Assembly (NCBI GenBank): GCA_015501585.1
Contig: JADNRY010000226.1
Location: 1-64,000, forward strand
Source of the DNA: Rhodocollybia butyracea
Lineage: Eukaryota > Basidiomycota > Agaricomycetes > Agaricales > Omphalotaceae
DNA length: 64,000 nt
Direction of reading: 5' to 3'
A program made the translations under genes and the position numbers. The stretch's first letter is position 1. Each line of letters begins with the position of its first letter. The notes below the pieces were generated by a model. That model did not search any database, had not been told where the DNA came from, and saw nothing but the letters and a program-made list of their open reading frames with translations. Positions 1-9,956 of this stretch are shown here, piece by piece.

Positions 1-85
1 ACTGTGACATTGTTCTTGGGATTGAGTAAAAAAAATTGGTTTGGGCGCAATTCAGGGGTTTGTCAAATTTTTTTTTGAACCTTGC

Positions 86-320
86 TGTTGTAAATATCCG
101 GCGCAGGGACCAAAATAAGCCATGAGACAGAAGAGACTAGATTAGAGAACTATAGTACTAGCAAGGGTACTAGCCTCATAGACTGAGGCCTTATATATGG
201 GGTGACATTACTAAATATATCTAAGGGATTCCGGTACATATAAAGTATCATTAACCGGGTGAGTAGTAATGATTGATAACTATATCCGGAGTTGTAATAT
301 CCGATCGGCGAAACACAACA
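86..320. mobile_element. LTR-like repeat, related to the solo LTR at 10652-10863
   Basis: About 235 bp that starts TGTTGTAAATA and ends ACACAACA, the TG...CA ends usual for LTRs. It shares blocks with 10652-10863: the start followed by CGGCGCAGGGA, a middle GAGGCCTTATATA and a late TCCGGAGTTG. The 5 bp on each side (CTTGC and CTCGT) do not match, so this is either an old solo LTR or one LTR of an element whose other parts are lost or outside the window. No coding sequence in it. Confidence 0.6.
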
Positions 321-452
321 CTCGTCAGGGACTCCGATCCAGGCTTGCTACTCTTGGTCTGGATCATCTTGGGTTGAATGGCACTCCAACACCAATGTGA
401 AAGACTTCTTGCTTATTTGAGCTACGAATCCAAAAACATTTCAACCAGTATT

Positions 453-953
453 AAAGGGGTGCCCTGACCCTGAACCCGGGATATCGGGTCGGTCGGTCAG
501 TCAGTGAGGTCTTTGAAAAAATTTGACATCCATATTTCATACAGATATATGCATCCTGGAACTTATTTTAGAGGCCCAAAACATGCTAACCACAGATAAT
601 TAATGTTACAGTGACTATGTAGCCTTTAAAAGGGAGACAGGATTGGTCCTAACAGTACCCACTGAGTTACTAGTACTACCAGGTACTTTGAACTCGGCAA
701 ACTTCAGGACTGCCAGGGTTCCCACTGAAAGTTGAAGGTAAATAGCATCTATATGGTAGCCTGTAAGGTATGTACAATCAATATCTGGTATTTATAAGGT
801 GTAGGGATTCCTAGCTTTGACCTCCGAGGGAAAAAAAATTCCTAATATGGCAGTTTATATAAGCTTTTCGGTCGGTCGGTCTCCCTCACTGGGTCCTTAA
901 AAAAAAATTGACCCGAGGTTCAGGTAACGGGTTCACATCCAGGGCACCCCTTG
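453..953. mobile_element. hAT-type MITE, 501 bp
   Basis: The left end is AAAGGGGTGCCCTG and the right end, read on the other strand, is CAAGGGGTGCCCTG, so the terminal inverted repeats match at 13 of 14 bases. The 8-bp sequence CCAGTATT lies directly outside both ends (445-452 and 954-961). An 8-bp target duplication plus this kind of end is typical of the hAT superfamily. CGGTCGGTCGGT-like tracts lie just inside both ends in inverted orientation. There is no transposase frame, so it is non-autonomous. Confidence 0.85.
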
Positions 954-2111
954 CCAGTATTCATGTAGTACTCAGCCACAGCAAGGTATGTTTTGACCCT
1001 CATCACTGATCAGGTAAATCAAGCAAGACAAGTGACCTGTACAAAGATAGTCAGCTTGTATTTACTATTACCATGTTAACTAAGTGAAAGTGTGTGATAG
1101 TACATGGTCCGGCAGTCTTTTGGTAGTCAATGCACTGCCAGGGCATACTGCTGAGACCTGGCACCATCCTCAATGCCCAAATTCAACTCAGAAAGGGGTG
1201 TACTGATCAATACAAGTTCAATTGTCTTAAATTGCCTAAGTATGGGAAAATGCACGTTAACTTAAATGGAGAAAAAGTGGGACAAGTATAAGTTAAATTG
1301 CTCACACTGGCACTCCTGACCCGCACCTGAACCTTGGGCTCGGTTCGTGTCTGAACCCGGTGCAGAAGGTTCCTAAACGGACTCGTGACAATGCTACTGA
1401 CTAAGCCTGTCTTACTTAGCCCGTCTTACTTAGGGCCGACCTAGGGTCCAAAGGCTCATGAGGACGAATTAAAAGCTAATCAGCACTCATTCCCTTAGTG
1501 GAGTTACACTCCTTGGATCCGGCGATCGGCTCTTAGACCATGCCATATAATAAATCCTCCCTTCCTTCCCCGGTTGGCGTCACTGACTTCTGAGATCCTG
1601 GGCTACCAATGAGATGCTGGAGCTGAAACTCAGCCGCTTTTTCCATTTGGTGTTATGTGTGAATCGTCTGAATCTCGATTGAAATCCGACACCAAATTCC
1701 GAAATGCGGGGCCATCGATATGAGATGGTTTTAATATTGAAGCCGATATTATGATGAATAAGTAAGTCTTCTGAGATGATGGGCTATCGATAAGACTTTT
1801 TGAACCGGAACTTGGAATCCTGTTGGGCTATTGATCTGAAGGCTTGACTCCAATTTAAGGGATGCTTCTCATGCTCCATGGACATAAGTATTTGGGATCT
1901 TGTCCGCTTTCAATGTATCTAATATTAATCGGGTTTGCGACTCTTTCAATATATGGCCTACCTGCTTTTAAAACGTGTCTTCTCCTTCGAAAACATGCGG
2001 CGAACATGCGATCTAATGAAAAACTGAAAGAACGGATAACCATCTACGTCGACTTGTAAGAATGTACAAATACCCGGAATTGTCCACCCCAGTATCTCAC
2101 AGCACTCACCA
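954..2111. other. No gene recognised
   Basis: AT-rich sequence with frames shorter than 70 codons and no recognisable protein. A short direct repeat (CTGTCTTACTTAG, then CCGTCTTACTTAG) lies near 1408-1433. A stretch near 1310-1350 vaguely resembles the inner end of the MITE at 453-953, but no ends or target duplication are visible. Confidence 0.5.
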
Positions 2112-2760
2112 TGAAGGCAAACGTGAAGGGCAATAACCATCTTGCGTCAGGCGAATACGCAATTGTCAATGTCGTGTACTTAAACTGTCCGACTGTTGCA
2201 AAACCGAACGACGCGAACACTAGTCTGGTTGCTAGTCCATATCGCGACCGGAAGGTCTGTATCTATTGATTCCTTCGATTTTGTGAATGCCTGATTCAAG
2301 TTCCCATTTTTTCAGTGGAAGGTAACCCAGCTGCCTAACCGAACATATACGTTGGCAAATCATGACAATGGACGTTTCGCCGCCGCCCACGATCTCAGGC
2401 AGGATGCCATGCTTGGTTGCTCCGATACGGAATTCCAGTTTCGTATTACACCAGTACCAAGACAAAACAAGCAGTTCTTGTATGACCTGTTTTTTATGCC
2501 TGTCTTGTAGAACTGAATGGTCGCAAGGATATCAACAACTGGCCACCCCCGATTTTATTGGGGATTCGGTTCTGACTCTCAGACGGCAATTGTGAGTATG
2601 AATTATCAGCTAAGAGCCTTGCATCGGAGATGCCAGTTGATCTTGCTATCGGTAGGTTGAGCTTGATGATAATCCTGAGAATCGGAATAACTGGTGGACG
2701 TTTGAATCTGAGTCACCTTCAGTCGCTTCAGATATAATCCCAGGTTTGTCGAGTTCTAAC
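2112..2760 (+). pseudogene. Beta-trefoil-like protein fragment (ricin-B/mycocypin style)
   Basis: ATG at 2112 opens a frame with a pattern (GEYAIVNVVY, then TSLVASPY) seen in small basidiomycete beta-trefoil proteins such as ricin-B-like lectins and mycocypin-type protease inhibitors. A GT at about 2256 and a TTTTTTCAG acceptor near 2319 would join it to an exon with WKVTQLPNRTYTLANHDNGR, another trefoil-like strand pattern. Downstream the frame meets a stop near 2508, but a piece with NPENRNNWWTFE near 2665-2712, like the last trefoil strand, suggests more exons. The gene runs into degenerate tandem repeats. The fold assignment rests on pattern only, and I could not build a complete model, so it is listed as a probable fossil. 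It could also be a live gene with introns I did not resolve. Confidence 0.35.
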
Positions 2761-4490
2761 GCACAGGAGCTACCTCAGTCGGAGAAGGAGATGAACACGG
2801 AACATGTATGTGGATCCCAATATTTCGTCTACAGTTGATTTAAAACGGTCAATGCAGTTACCAGAAGCAGTTAATGATTCCCACCTTGTGAGTACGCAGG
2901 CTGCTTAAGTTTTGAGTACACCTAAGTTGATCTTTGTTCAGGTTAGTGCACGGGCATTCATATTGATGGAAGATATTTGTCGAATTCTAATGCATAGGAG
3001 CTACCTCAGTCACGTTCAGAAGCACCACCCATCCCAAACGGAGGAAATGAACACGGACAATGTACGTGGGTGGATCCCAGCGTGCCAGCTTGTAGAGTTC
3101 TAACACACTGGAACTACCTCAGTCAGGTCCAGACGTGCCACCCATCCGAACAGAGGAGGAGGTGAACCCGGAGTATGTACGTGGATCCCAGCATGCCAGC
3201 TTGCAGAGTTTTAACACACACATATATATAAGCTACCTCAGTCACGCCCAGATGTGCCACCTATCCAAGTGAACCCAGAACATGTACGTGCATCCCAGAA
3301 TTCCAGCTCCAGTTGACTCCAGCTGATTCAACACGACTACTACAGCTACGACGCACGGTTCCCCTCAGGCAACCAGAGTCACAGGAGGAACTCGAAGGTG
3401 AAGAAAGTTGGCAACGCAGTAGCATAGCATCAATTAGTGATCTCGGGTCACCTCAGCCACGTCCGGAAGTGCCACCCATCCAAATGGAGATGAACGAGGT
3501 AAAATTGCGGGAATTACGAGGATTGCCAGATATTCGTGGTGAAATTGGAACTGCCAGATATTCGTCAAATTCTAATGCACGAGAATCACCTCAGTCGCGT
3601 CCCGCAGGCCCACAAATGGGCACAAAGGAGGTGAAAACGCAGGTTACGTAGATCCCATTCCGGCTTCACTGGCTGATGTAACACGGTTACGACAGGCGGT
3701 TCCCTCCTGGGGAGACTTAGAGCAAGAATTAGAGGGCGAAGGTTGGCGACAAAGTGACATGGCTTCACGTGGTTTCTTTTGGAGAGATGCGTGTTCCGAC
3801 TGGCCGTTGGGTGGGCAGGAGTTCCAGTCCGTTGGAGTTATCAATTACTGGGGAACATCTGCGAGTGAGCATTCCGTAACCTTGAACGTCGTTGACTCTA
3901 ACATAAAATACTGCTAGGGCGGAATTTGTTTGTTTAATTTCTTCTTAGTGGTTCAATTTTGCCTGATCCCTGTACTCTAGCTCCCGGAAACACTGTCTTC
4001 GACAACTTACCTGACCGCTTTGCAGACATTCATATTAATGCCAGCAATTTGGCGAATTATCACGCACAGGAGTCGCCTCAACCACGTCCAGAAGTGTCAC
4101 CTATCCGAATGAGGATGAATGAGATGAAAATGCAACATGTACGTGGATCCCAGCGTGCCGGCTTCAAACTGATTTAACACACACTAACACAGTTACGACA
4201 AATCGCTCCCGGCCGCTGGCAAGAGGAGCTACAGCATGAATCAGGAAGAGAAGATTGGCCACAAAGCGACATGGCATCAGCTGGCTTTTTCGGAGACTTC
4301 GGAGACATGCTTGGTCCGAATAGCCGTCGAATGCAGGACAGGAGTCCTGGTTTGATGGAGTCACCATTTACGGGGAAACGTTCACTAGTGAGCATTCCGC
4401 AACCTTGAGCATCGTTGCCTCTGACAGAAATACTCCTAGGGCGGGATTTGTTTGTTTTAATTTCCTCTTATGGTTTTAAAACTTTGTCTG
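2760..4490 (+). repeat. Degenerate tandem repeats with coding-like units
   Basis: A motif of about 70-100 bp (CAGGAGCTACCTCAGTC, then a CCACCCATCC box, then ACGTGGATCCCAGC) recurs near 2765, 2996, 3113, 3228, 3445, 3587 and 4068. A longer unit of about 510-520 bp is duplicated as 3660-3970 and 4170-4490, with a diverged partial copy from about 3310. Read as protein the small unit gives SPQPRPEVPPIQMEMNE, open over 3313-3651 and 3959-4177. The long unit gives WRQSDMAS-like segments. Frame breaks and differing intervals show decay. It may be the expanded tail of the trefoil-like gene upstream. Confidence 0.6.
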
Positions 4491-4903
4491 ATGCTTTACT
4501 CGAGATCCTGGAAGCATTGTCAGTTCTTCTAATGACAATGTTAGCAATATCTGGGGCCGGGACGGGTCTGAAGCCCGCAGCCCAGGCGACTTGTGGGCCG
4601 AGCGCAGACCCGGGGCCATGCTCTCAAGATCCCCTTGGATGGCATCAAGGTGAAAAGTCTCGAAGGAGGGGCGCTAGAAGAAGGGCGCTAGAAGATTATC
4701 TACTAGTCTCCCCGGGGGAGACTCGTTATACACCGACAATTCATACAGATATGTGCATTGAACTTACATGTAACATAGCAGTAAATATGCTTACAAGGAA
4801 TATGTCCTGTTTAATTCTCCGTCTCGAAGTCGAGGTCTACTTCCACGGTACAGACAGTGATGTGCCCCCAATGTCCAGCCGGAGCGGGAATAGCCATCGC
4901 GAA
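4491..4903. other. No gene recognised
   Basis: An open stretch runs from about 4415 to 4918 on the plus strand, but its only usable early start is TTG, its composition changes abruptly midway, and it matches nothing I know. A CGCTAGAAGAAGGGCGCTAG tandem doublet lies near 4670-4690. Confidence 0.4.
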
Positions 4904-4939
4904 GGCAAAAGTGAATGATCATGATCATTTACTTTTGCC
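4904..4939. repeat. Near-perfect 36-bp palindrome
   Basis: The two 18-bp arms GGCAAAAGTGAATGATCA and GGCAAAAGTAAATGATCA (second read on the other strand) differ at one base and abut without a loop. CGGGAATA at about 4884 and its complement near 4961 extend the symmetry imperfectly outward. It could be the centre of a fold-back element or a chance cruciform. Confidence 0.6.
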
Positions 4940-5013
4940 CTCAGCCGTCTGTGATATTATTCCCGTTTAATAATGAGAACATTGAGAAGTATTAACCATC
5001 TTGGTCTCGCAGC

Positions 5014-5100
5014 GGACAAATCCGGATTTGAACCGGAGACCTTTCGGAAACATGTCTTTATAATGCAAAGCGAACGTGGTAACCCCAACACCATATGTTT
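5014..5100 (-). repeat. tRNA-Ala-like SINE head 1
   Basis: On the minus strand a B-box GGTTCAAATCC sits in a good T-arm and a TTTGCAT anticodon loop (anticodon TGC, Ala) precedes a TGGTGTTGGGGTTACCAC D-arm-like part. The acceptor arm does not pair well, and an extra stretch sits next to the anticodon. It reads as a tRNA-derived repeat rather than a working tRNA. Confidence 0.55.
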
Positions 5101-5320
5101 AATAAGATATTAAACCAGTGTAGTGCGTACCGGGTGTGCGGCCAGTGGAAATGCGCGAAACCAGTTCAAAGCGTTGAAATTTTACCTAGAGGTAGTTTTG
5201 ACGCCGACCACACATATCGTACATGTTGGAGCAGAGATTATATTCATGCCTCGGAGGCGGGACAACTTCCGTTTCCGTGCCAGACCTTGCGGGACCTTCA
5301 AGTAATTTTTACAAAATGGA

Positions 5321-5375
5321 AACCAGAGTTGAACCGGAGACATGGGAAGCGTGATAACCCCTACACCATATGGCC
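5321..5375 (-). repeat. tRNA-Ala-like SINE head 2, truncated
   Basis: It keeps a mutated B-box (GGTTCAACTC) and the D-arm side (TGGTGTAGGGGTTATCACGC) but lacks the anticodon region. The pair of heads about 300 bp apart is repeated in module copies B and C. Confidence 0.45.
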
Positions 5376-7374
5376 AATACCGTGTTATGGCATGTCGGCT
5401 GGATAGCCTGTTCTGGCCGCCAATGGAGATATGTTTTGCTACCGTTCTGCGGAGTACTGGAGAGGGAGAGTGAGAGAGTGACTAAAGGATAACAGTGTCC
5501 TTGATACCAGGCGTGCAGGTAGAAGTGCACCCTATGTATGCCAGCTGACCTCTATTTCCACATTGAATATTGACTGTGAACTCGGAAAGATGACCGTATA
5601 CACTGTGAATACTCATATGGGAGAACTTCGATTCCAGTCTTTTATGGGGTTTATAGGAGACATGGAGATACACGTACAGTAATCGGTGGCCATTCTCCAG
5701 GGTTGCAGATTCGACGAACTTTGATTTCTTATGAGTTAAGCCACATTCTTCTTCATGGTACTTCCTCCTTGGTGTACTCGGTTGCATAATACTTGAAAGT
5801 CCTAACGAAAGTCCTAACGATGCTAGATTTCTTCGGGAAGCTCATTCTAGGTCAATATGACACGACGTCGCGTCGAGGTTAGTAGAAGCACCTTTTACAT
5901 CGAAAACCAGACTAAGGATCAAGTGAACTTTGGATCGCGCATATTCATGAGCCCTATCTTGCGTGATAACGCTCAGATTTTTGGTGTGCAGTGCACCTTT
6001 CTTCACGTAGAATAAGTCTCTCTCGAGGAATCTTCTACCCCGTGACTGAAATAGACACAGTCGTTGTTTGAAATAGACTAAAAGAAGGTGGCCGAGCTTC
6101 AAAGAAGCGGGGATAATTAGAACGGGGAGGTGTAAGTAGAATCATTGAACCAACGGTGCCTGTTAGAACCTAGAATTCGTCCAATCGGGCCTCGGGATAT
6201 GAGTAACTACGTGGCTGTTTAGCGATGTGTGCTGCGGTAGGTGTAAAAGATCAAATTAGAGGTGAGGAGCATCGCCTTGAAGCTCAGAGGAGGAATGGAC
6301 TCTGATGAAAACAGTAACTTTAGGTGTGTGATGTGACTGCGTAAGTACTGGTCTTGGACGGCGAGAAGTATGTGATGAATCTTCGCCTAGGATATACGTG
6401 GTCACCGGTATTGACGCGGACGATGCGTATTTTCTTTCTTAGCTTCGGTCTACGCCAGTCTTGGCTTGACATTGTCCGTCAACGTACGCGCGCTAATGGG
6501 CAAAGGGCGAAACACGTTACGCGCAAGCTCCGTCTATTTGTTCGATTCATTAATTCCTTTATTTGCTACTACCATCTTGAAGCTTGAAGACCCAAGACCC
6601 GGTACCCATGGCCATAGATCTGCAATAGCTCGAGATGGAGAATGAGTCAGGAGCGCAGCTTCTAAGTCTACAGTTTATCATTCTTGATTCTTCTAGGCTG
6701 TGACTTGGACTATTGATTTGCCCCTGGAGCTTGAGAGCTTGAGAACTTGGACAAGAAACAAAAGTCGTGGCGTGAAGAAGAGTGACGCGGGCCTCGGTCA
6801 TCGGCGTATGAATTGAGTTTCGTGGGAATGCTCCATTTATAACTGATGTCGCTCACCATCTTCTATCCGGCAACTCCAACAAACTAGGAAGTGTCTTAGA
6901 ACGTTGTTGATACCGGCAAGCGCCCACAATCTGAAGCTCGCTATCTTCACAAATGGCTTATGGAGTTCTTTAGCTTTCCATCCAACGCTACGTTCTGGAA
7001 ACCGAAACGACATGATACCCAGCTCGTTGTGAATGACCATCTAGTCAAGCCCTCCAACCCTGTCATTGATTATCTTATTCGGTGAGTGCTCAAAATTGAT
7101 AAAGCTAAACTTTCATAACTAATGCATCATCCGAATCGTCTCTCACAGATGGTCCCGGAATAATAGCTGAATCGCTCGCGACACGTTCTCCGAAGCCCAA
7201 GTCCACGTCCTCAAGTCACTTACCTCAGTCTCATCATTCACATGCACACCTAAATCAAATCCGTTTTCCATCCAAAAAGCCATTTCCGTTTCCTCTCCTT
7301 CTCCGCCGCTAACGCCAATTCTCCTGGAACATTCTCGAATCCGATCTCATAGCACTCAAATCGCATTTTGCGTT

Positions 7375-7640
7375 GACACCGCCTCGATCTATTCCCTCGT
7401 GAACGCCCACTGCAATTTAAAGCCTGGTCTCGCCTGCTCACGAAAAAATGGCGCGTACACGAAACACGGGTGGCCACAACCCAGAGGAAGATGTGCGCAC
7501 GACGATGGAGCTTGTACAGGGAATATAGAGAGTTCAATGCCGATATGGATGGGTTGTTTGAGAGGGAGAGCTGTTAAGAGGTCGTCGTCTTGGGCTGCGG
7601 GCACCAATGGAGAGAAGATACGGGCTGCGACGATCTATCA
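7375..7640 (+). pseudogene. Fossil of an unidentified gene, copy 1
   Basis: Similar at the nucleotide level to about 29230-29530. One frame reads WRVHETRVATTQRKMCARR and then REFNADMDGLFERE; the partner at 29 kb keeps the FEEFKFKANMEGLFER equivalent. Preservation of the amino-acid pattern more than of the bases between copies suggests a former coding sequence. A stop directly after this piece and frame breaks in both copies argue that neither is active. I do not recognise the family. Confidence 0.4.
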
Positions 7641-7676
7641 TGGCAATCCTGGATGATTCATGGTAGTCGAGTCTCA

Positions 7677-8013
7677 TGAATTTTGCTGATGGCATTCTTG
7701 CTGGTGCCACCGCACCTCCGCCTCCGACAGAGCCTACGGCCGGACTTCTTCCCTCTACACTCTTCGAAACCCTACTACTTCCACACTATCTACTCGTCCC
7801 TCCCCTCCCATCCTGCCCTACTCGTATTCAACAGATACTCGGACCCTGGAGCTGAAAAAAAGAAAGGTAGCGTTCGAAGCGGTGATTCCGAAGGGATTGC
7901 CTACGGAGAAATTGGGTGAGAGTTAGCGATGGACGGGTGCGGATATGAGTTATTTGGAAGAGGCGGCGGAGCTTGTAAAGGTAGGGCTGTTGTTCTTAGG
8001 CGTGAAAGGGTAG
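7677..8013 (+). pseudogene. Fossil of a second unidentified gene, copy 1
   Basis: Homologous to 14043-14335. One frame contains KKRKVAFEAVIPKGLP, a TAG, then the end YLEEAAELVKVGLLFLGVKG and a stop. The copy at 14 kb keeps RKAAFKASIRKGLS without the TAG and ends in LAKRGLLFLGVKG. The conserved C-terminal pattern implies a real ancestral protein. I do not know its function. Both copies lie next to sequences tied to the seven-TM genes, so the block duplicated as a unit. Confidence 0.45.
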
Positions 8014-8754
8014 ATGGCCCTGTGGTGATGTGTGGCAGTCCTTTCGTAGACGTTTTGATTCTCCCTTTCATAATTCTATACAGGAAGGACTTGATATTCC
8101 TTGCTCAAGGTGGTCTGGACTGCCTTCTGGCTACATCCTTGTTTATGCTGTAAAGTGAATGCGGCAGTGTTGCAGCGAACTCTCCTCTATCGATACCCAT
8201 CGACAGACTAAGTTAGGACTATCATACGCTGTAATATTCCCCTTATTTCATTTTAATATCCTCTAGATTGACTTCATTATCTTACCTTTCCTTCCTTCCC
8301 GTAGCTACTGCGAGAAGGGCATCCGCTGGTATCGTCGTGACTTGTGCGTCTGGCATTTCGATCTTTCGCAATCTTCGCGGTGTGGTTTATCGTTTCTGCG
8401 TATGATTACTATGGGAGAGGTTGCGTCGCTGCTTTTGGGTAGGTGATTTTTGCTGCAATTCTCTTTCCGGGCTTTGACTGGGTCTCGGTCTTAGAAAATA
8501 CAATATGCTATGGGGTCACCACCATGTCATTGTCTGGTTCACAGCTCCGGCCTTCCTGAGCCCGCGTCGACGGCAAGTGCAGCCGCATTACTGGCATACA
8601 GCGCGCTACTCGGGAATCTTCAGCCACTTAAACGGCTTGTTTGGGAATAATAAGGTTCAATACCAGAATGGTGATTGGGGGCTTTGTGAGTACTGAAAAG
8701 AGTAACCGTCTACATTCGCCCGTCGTCAGTGTTCCTGTATTGCAGACTTGGATG
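8014..8754. other. Intergenic; fragment shared with 11960-12170
   Basis: No gene. From about 8480 to 8660 the sequence matches 12000-12160 (shared GCCGCATTACTGGCAT and GCTTGTTTGGGAATAAT), marking another part of the duplicated block around the seven-TM genes. Confidence 0.5.
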
Positions 8755-9612
8755 TGTTGTGATAGGCTCCTGAGGGTAAACAGACAGCAACGAGTGTATT
8801 TCCGGTTGTCCTCTCTGTGACGGTCAGAAGAGAGAGACAAACGGATGCAGAAGCATCCGCTGACTACAGTTTTGTACCTATGTAAGATTACGAGCTTGGA
8901 ATGACAAATCCCAAATCCAACATGCCCCCACAAGCGAAGTAATCTGTAACAATCATAACACAGTAAGCCTTCAAAAGAGTGAATCATGACATTCTCGTAG
9001 TCAGTGACTCAAAACAGTCTCAATAAGTTGTAGGTGTCCTCATAATCGGTCCTTGGCAACTCGGTCAGTTCTGGGCATCCTCATACTTGACCCTCGGCAA
9101 CTCAAATCAATCCTTGGTTGAGCGGTAGACATTCTCGTAGTCAACAACTTGAATCAAGGTAAATCCAGGAGTAGTAGGCGTTCTCGTAGCCAACAACTCG
9201 AATAGGGGTGTCCAATCATCAATGGACCTCGAAGGTATTTATAATGGTCTCCACAGACCAACGACGGTATCACAAGAATGTCGACATCCAGAAAATACGG
9301 CTGGATAATATTCAAGTGACAAGCAAGTGACGAGCAAGCGACGAGCATGATAGGAGCCTCATCAAGCAGAATAGGGGCTTCATCAAGCGCCCTTCAGCAG
9401 TGGTGTATTGTATACTAGCCCACCAGACAGCTAGGATCCGTTTGTGTTGTGATAGGCTCCTGAGGGTAAACAGACAGCAACAAGTGTATTTCCGGTTGTC
9501 CTCTCCGTGACGGTCAGAAGAGAGAGACAAACGGATGCAGAAGCATCCGCTGACTACAGTTTTGTACCTACGTAAGATTACGAGCTTGGAATGACAAATC
9601 CCAAATCCAACA
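8755..9612. mobile_element. Complete miniature LTR retrotransposon (TRIM), 858 bp
   Basis: Two direct 168-bp repeats (8755-8922 and 9445-9612) each start TGTTGTGATAGG and end AAATCCAACA, so they have TG...CA ends and a short TGTTG/CAACA inverted repeat. By eye they differ at three positions, all transitions. The 5-bp sequence GGATG flanks the whole unit on both sides (8750-8754 and 9613-9617), which is a target duplication. The 522-bp interior has no meaningful frame and carries degenerate CATTCTCGTAGTCA repeats. I see no convincing primer-binding site or polypurine tract. The size and lack of coding content fit a TRIM that depends on proteins from elsewhere. Confidence 0.88.
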
Positions 9613-9956
9613 GGATGAGCATCCGCAGGCGGGGGTGCTTCAGTGGCAACTCCCAAACAAAACACTGTACGATCGAGTCCGACAGCGATTCCTCCAATTT
9701 ATCTTGGTCGGGCTATTAATTCCGGGACACGGCATATATGCAGTGTATGGAAATGTACATACTGATCCTGACAACCATAAGTTCTACTGGGTACTTATAT
9801 GTACCGGGGCCTCGATGTCCCATCTCGGCATTCAAAATCGGTCACATTCAACAGCTCTCCTGAAGAAAGGAGATTTTTCCCGAGAACGAGGAACAGCAGG
9901 TCAGTATAAGAATGATGGTTTCCTGTTTTTCTCCAACAAACTAGGACACTTGGACC
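9613..9956. other. Upstream region of the seven-TM gene
   Basis: Short non-coding stretch between the TRIM and the start at 9957. No clear TATA or other box stands out. Confidence 0.4.

Larger units (their letters stand above)
5010..7080. repeat. Repeat module, copy A
   Basis: This stretch is colinear with 25480-27790 and 35440-38240. Shared landmarks are two tRNA-Ala-like heads, the GTGCAGGTAGAAGTGC box, the GGGAGAACTTC block, a TTCTTCTTCATGGTA box, the CGACGTCGCGTCG palindrome and a late block with CTTGAAGCTTGAAGACCC. It is the most diverged of the three copies. No reading frame is shared between copies, so I see no coding content. Confidence 0.65.

Noticed and set aside
4415..4918. 167-codon open frame on the plus strand
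   Set aside because: Its only start is TTG, the composition is patchy, it ends in a palindrome, and it resembles no protein.
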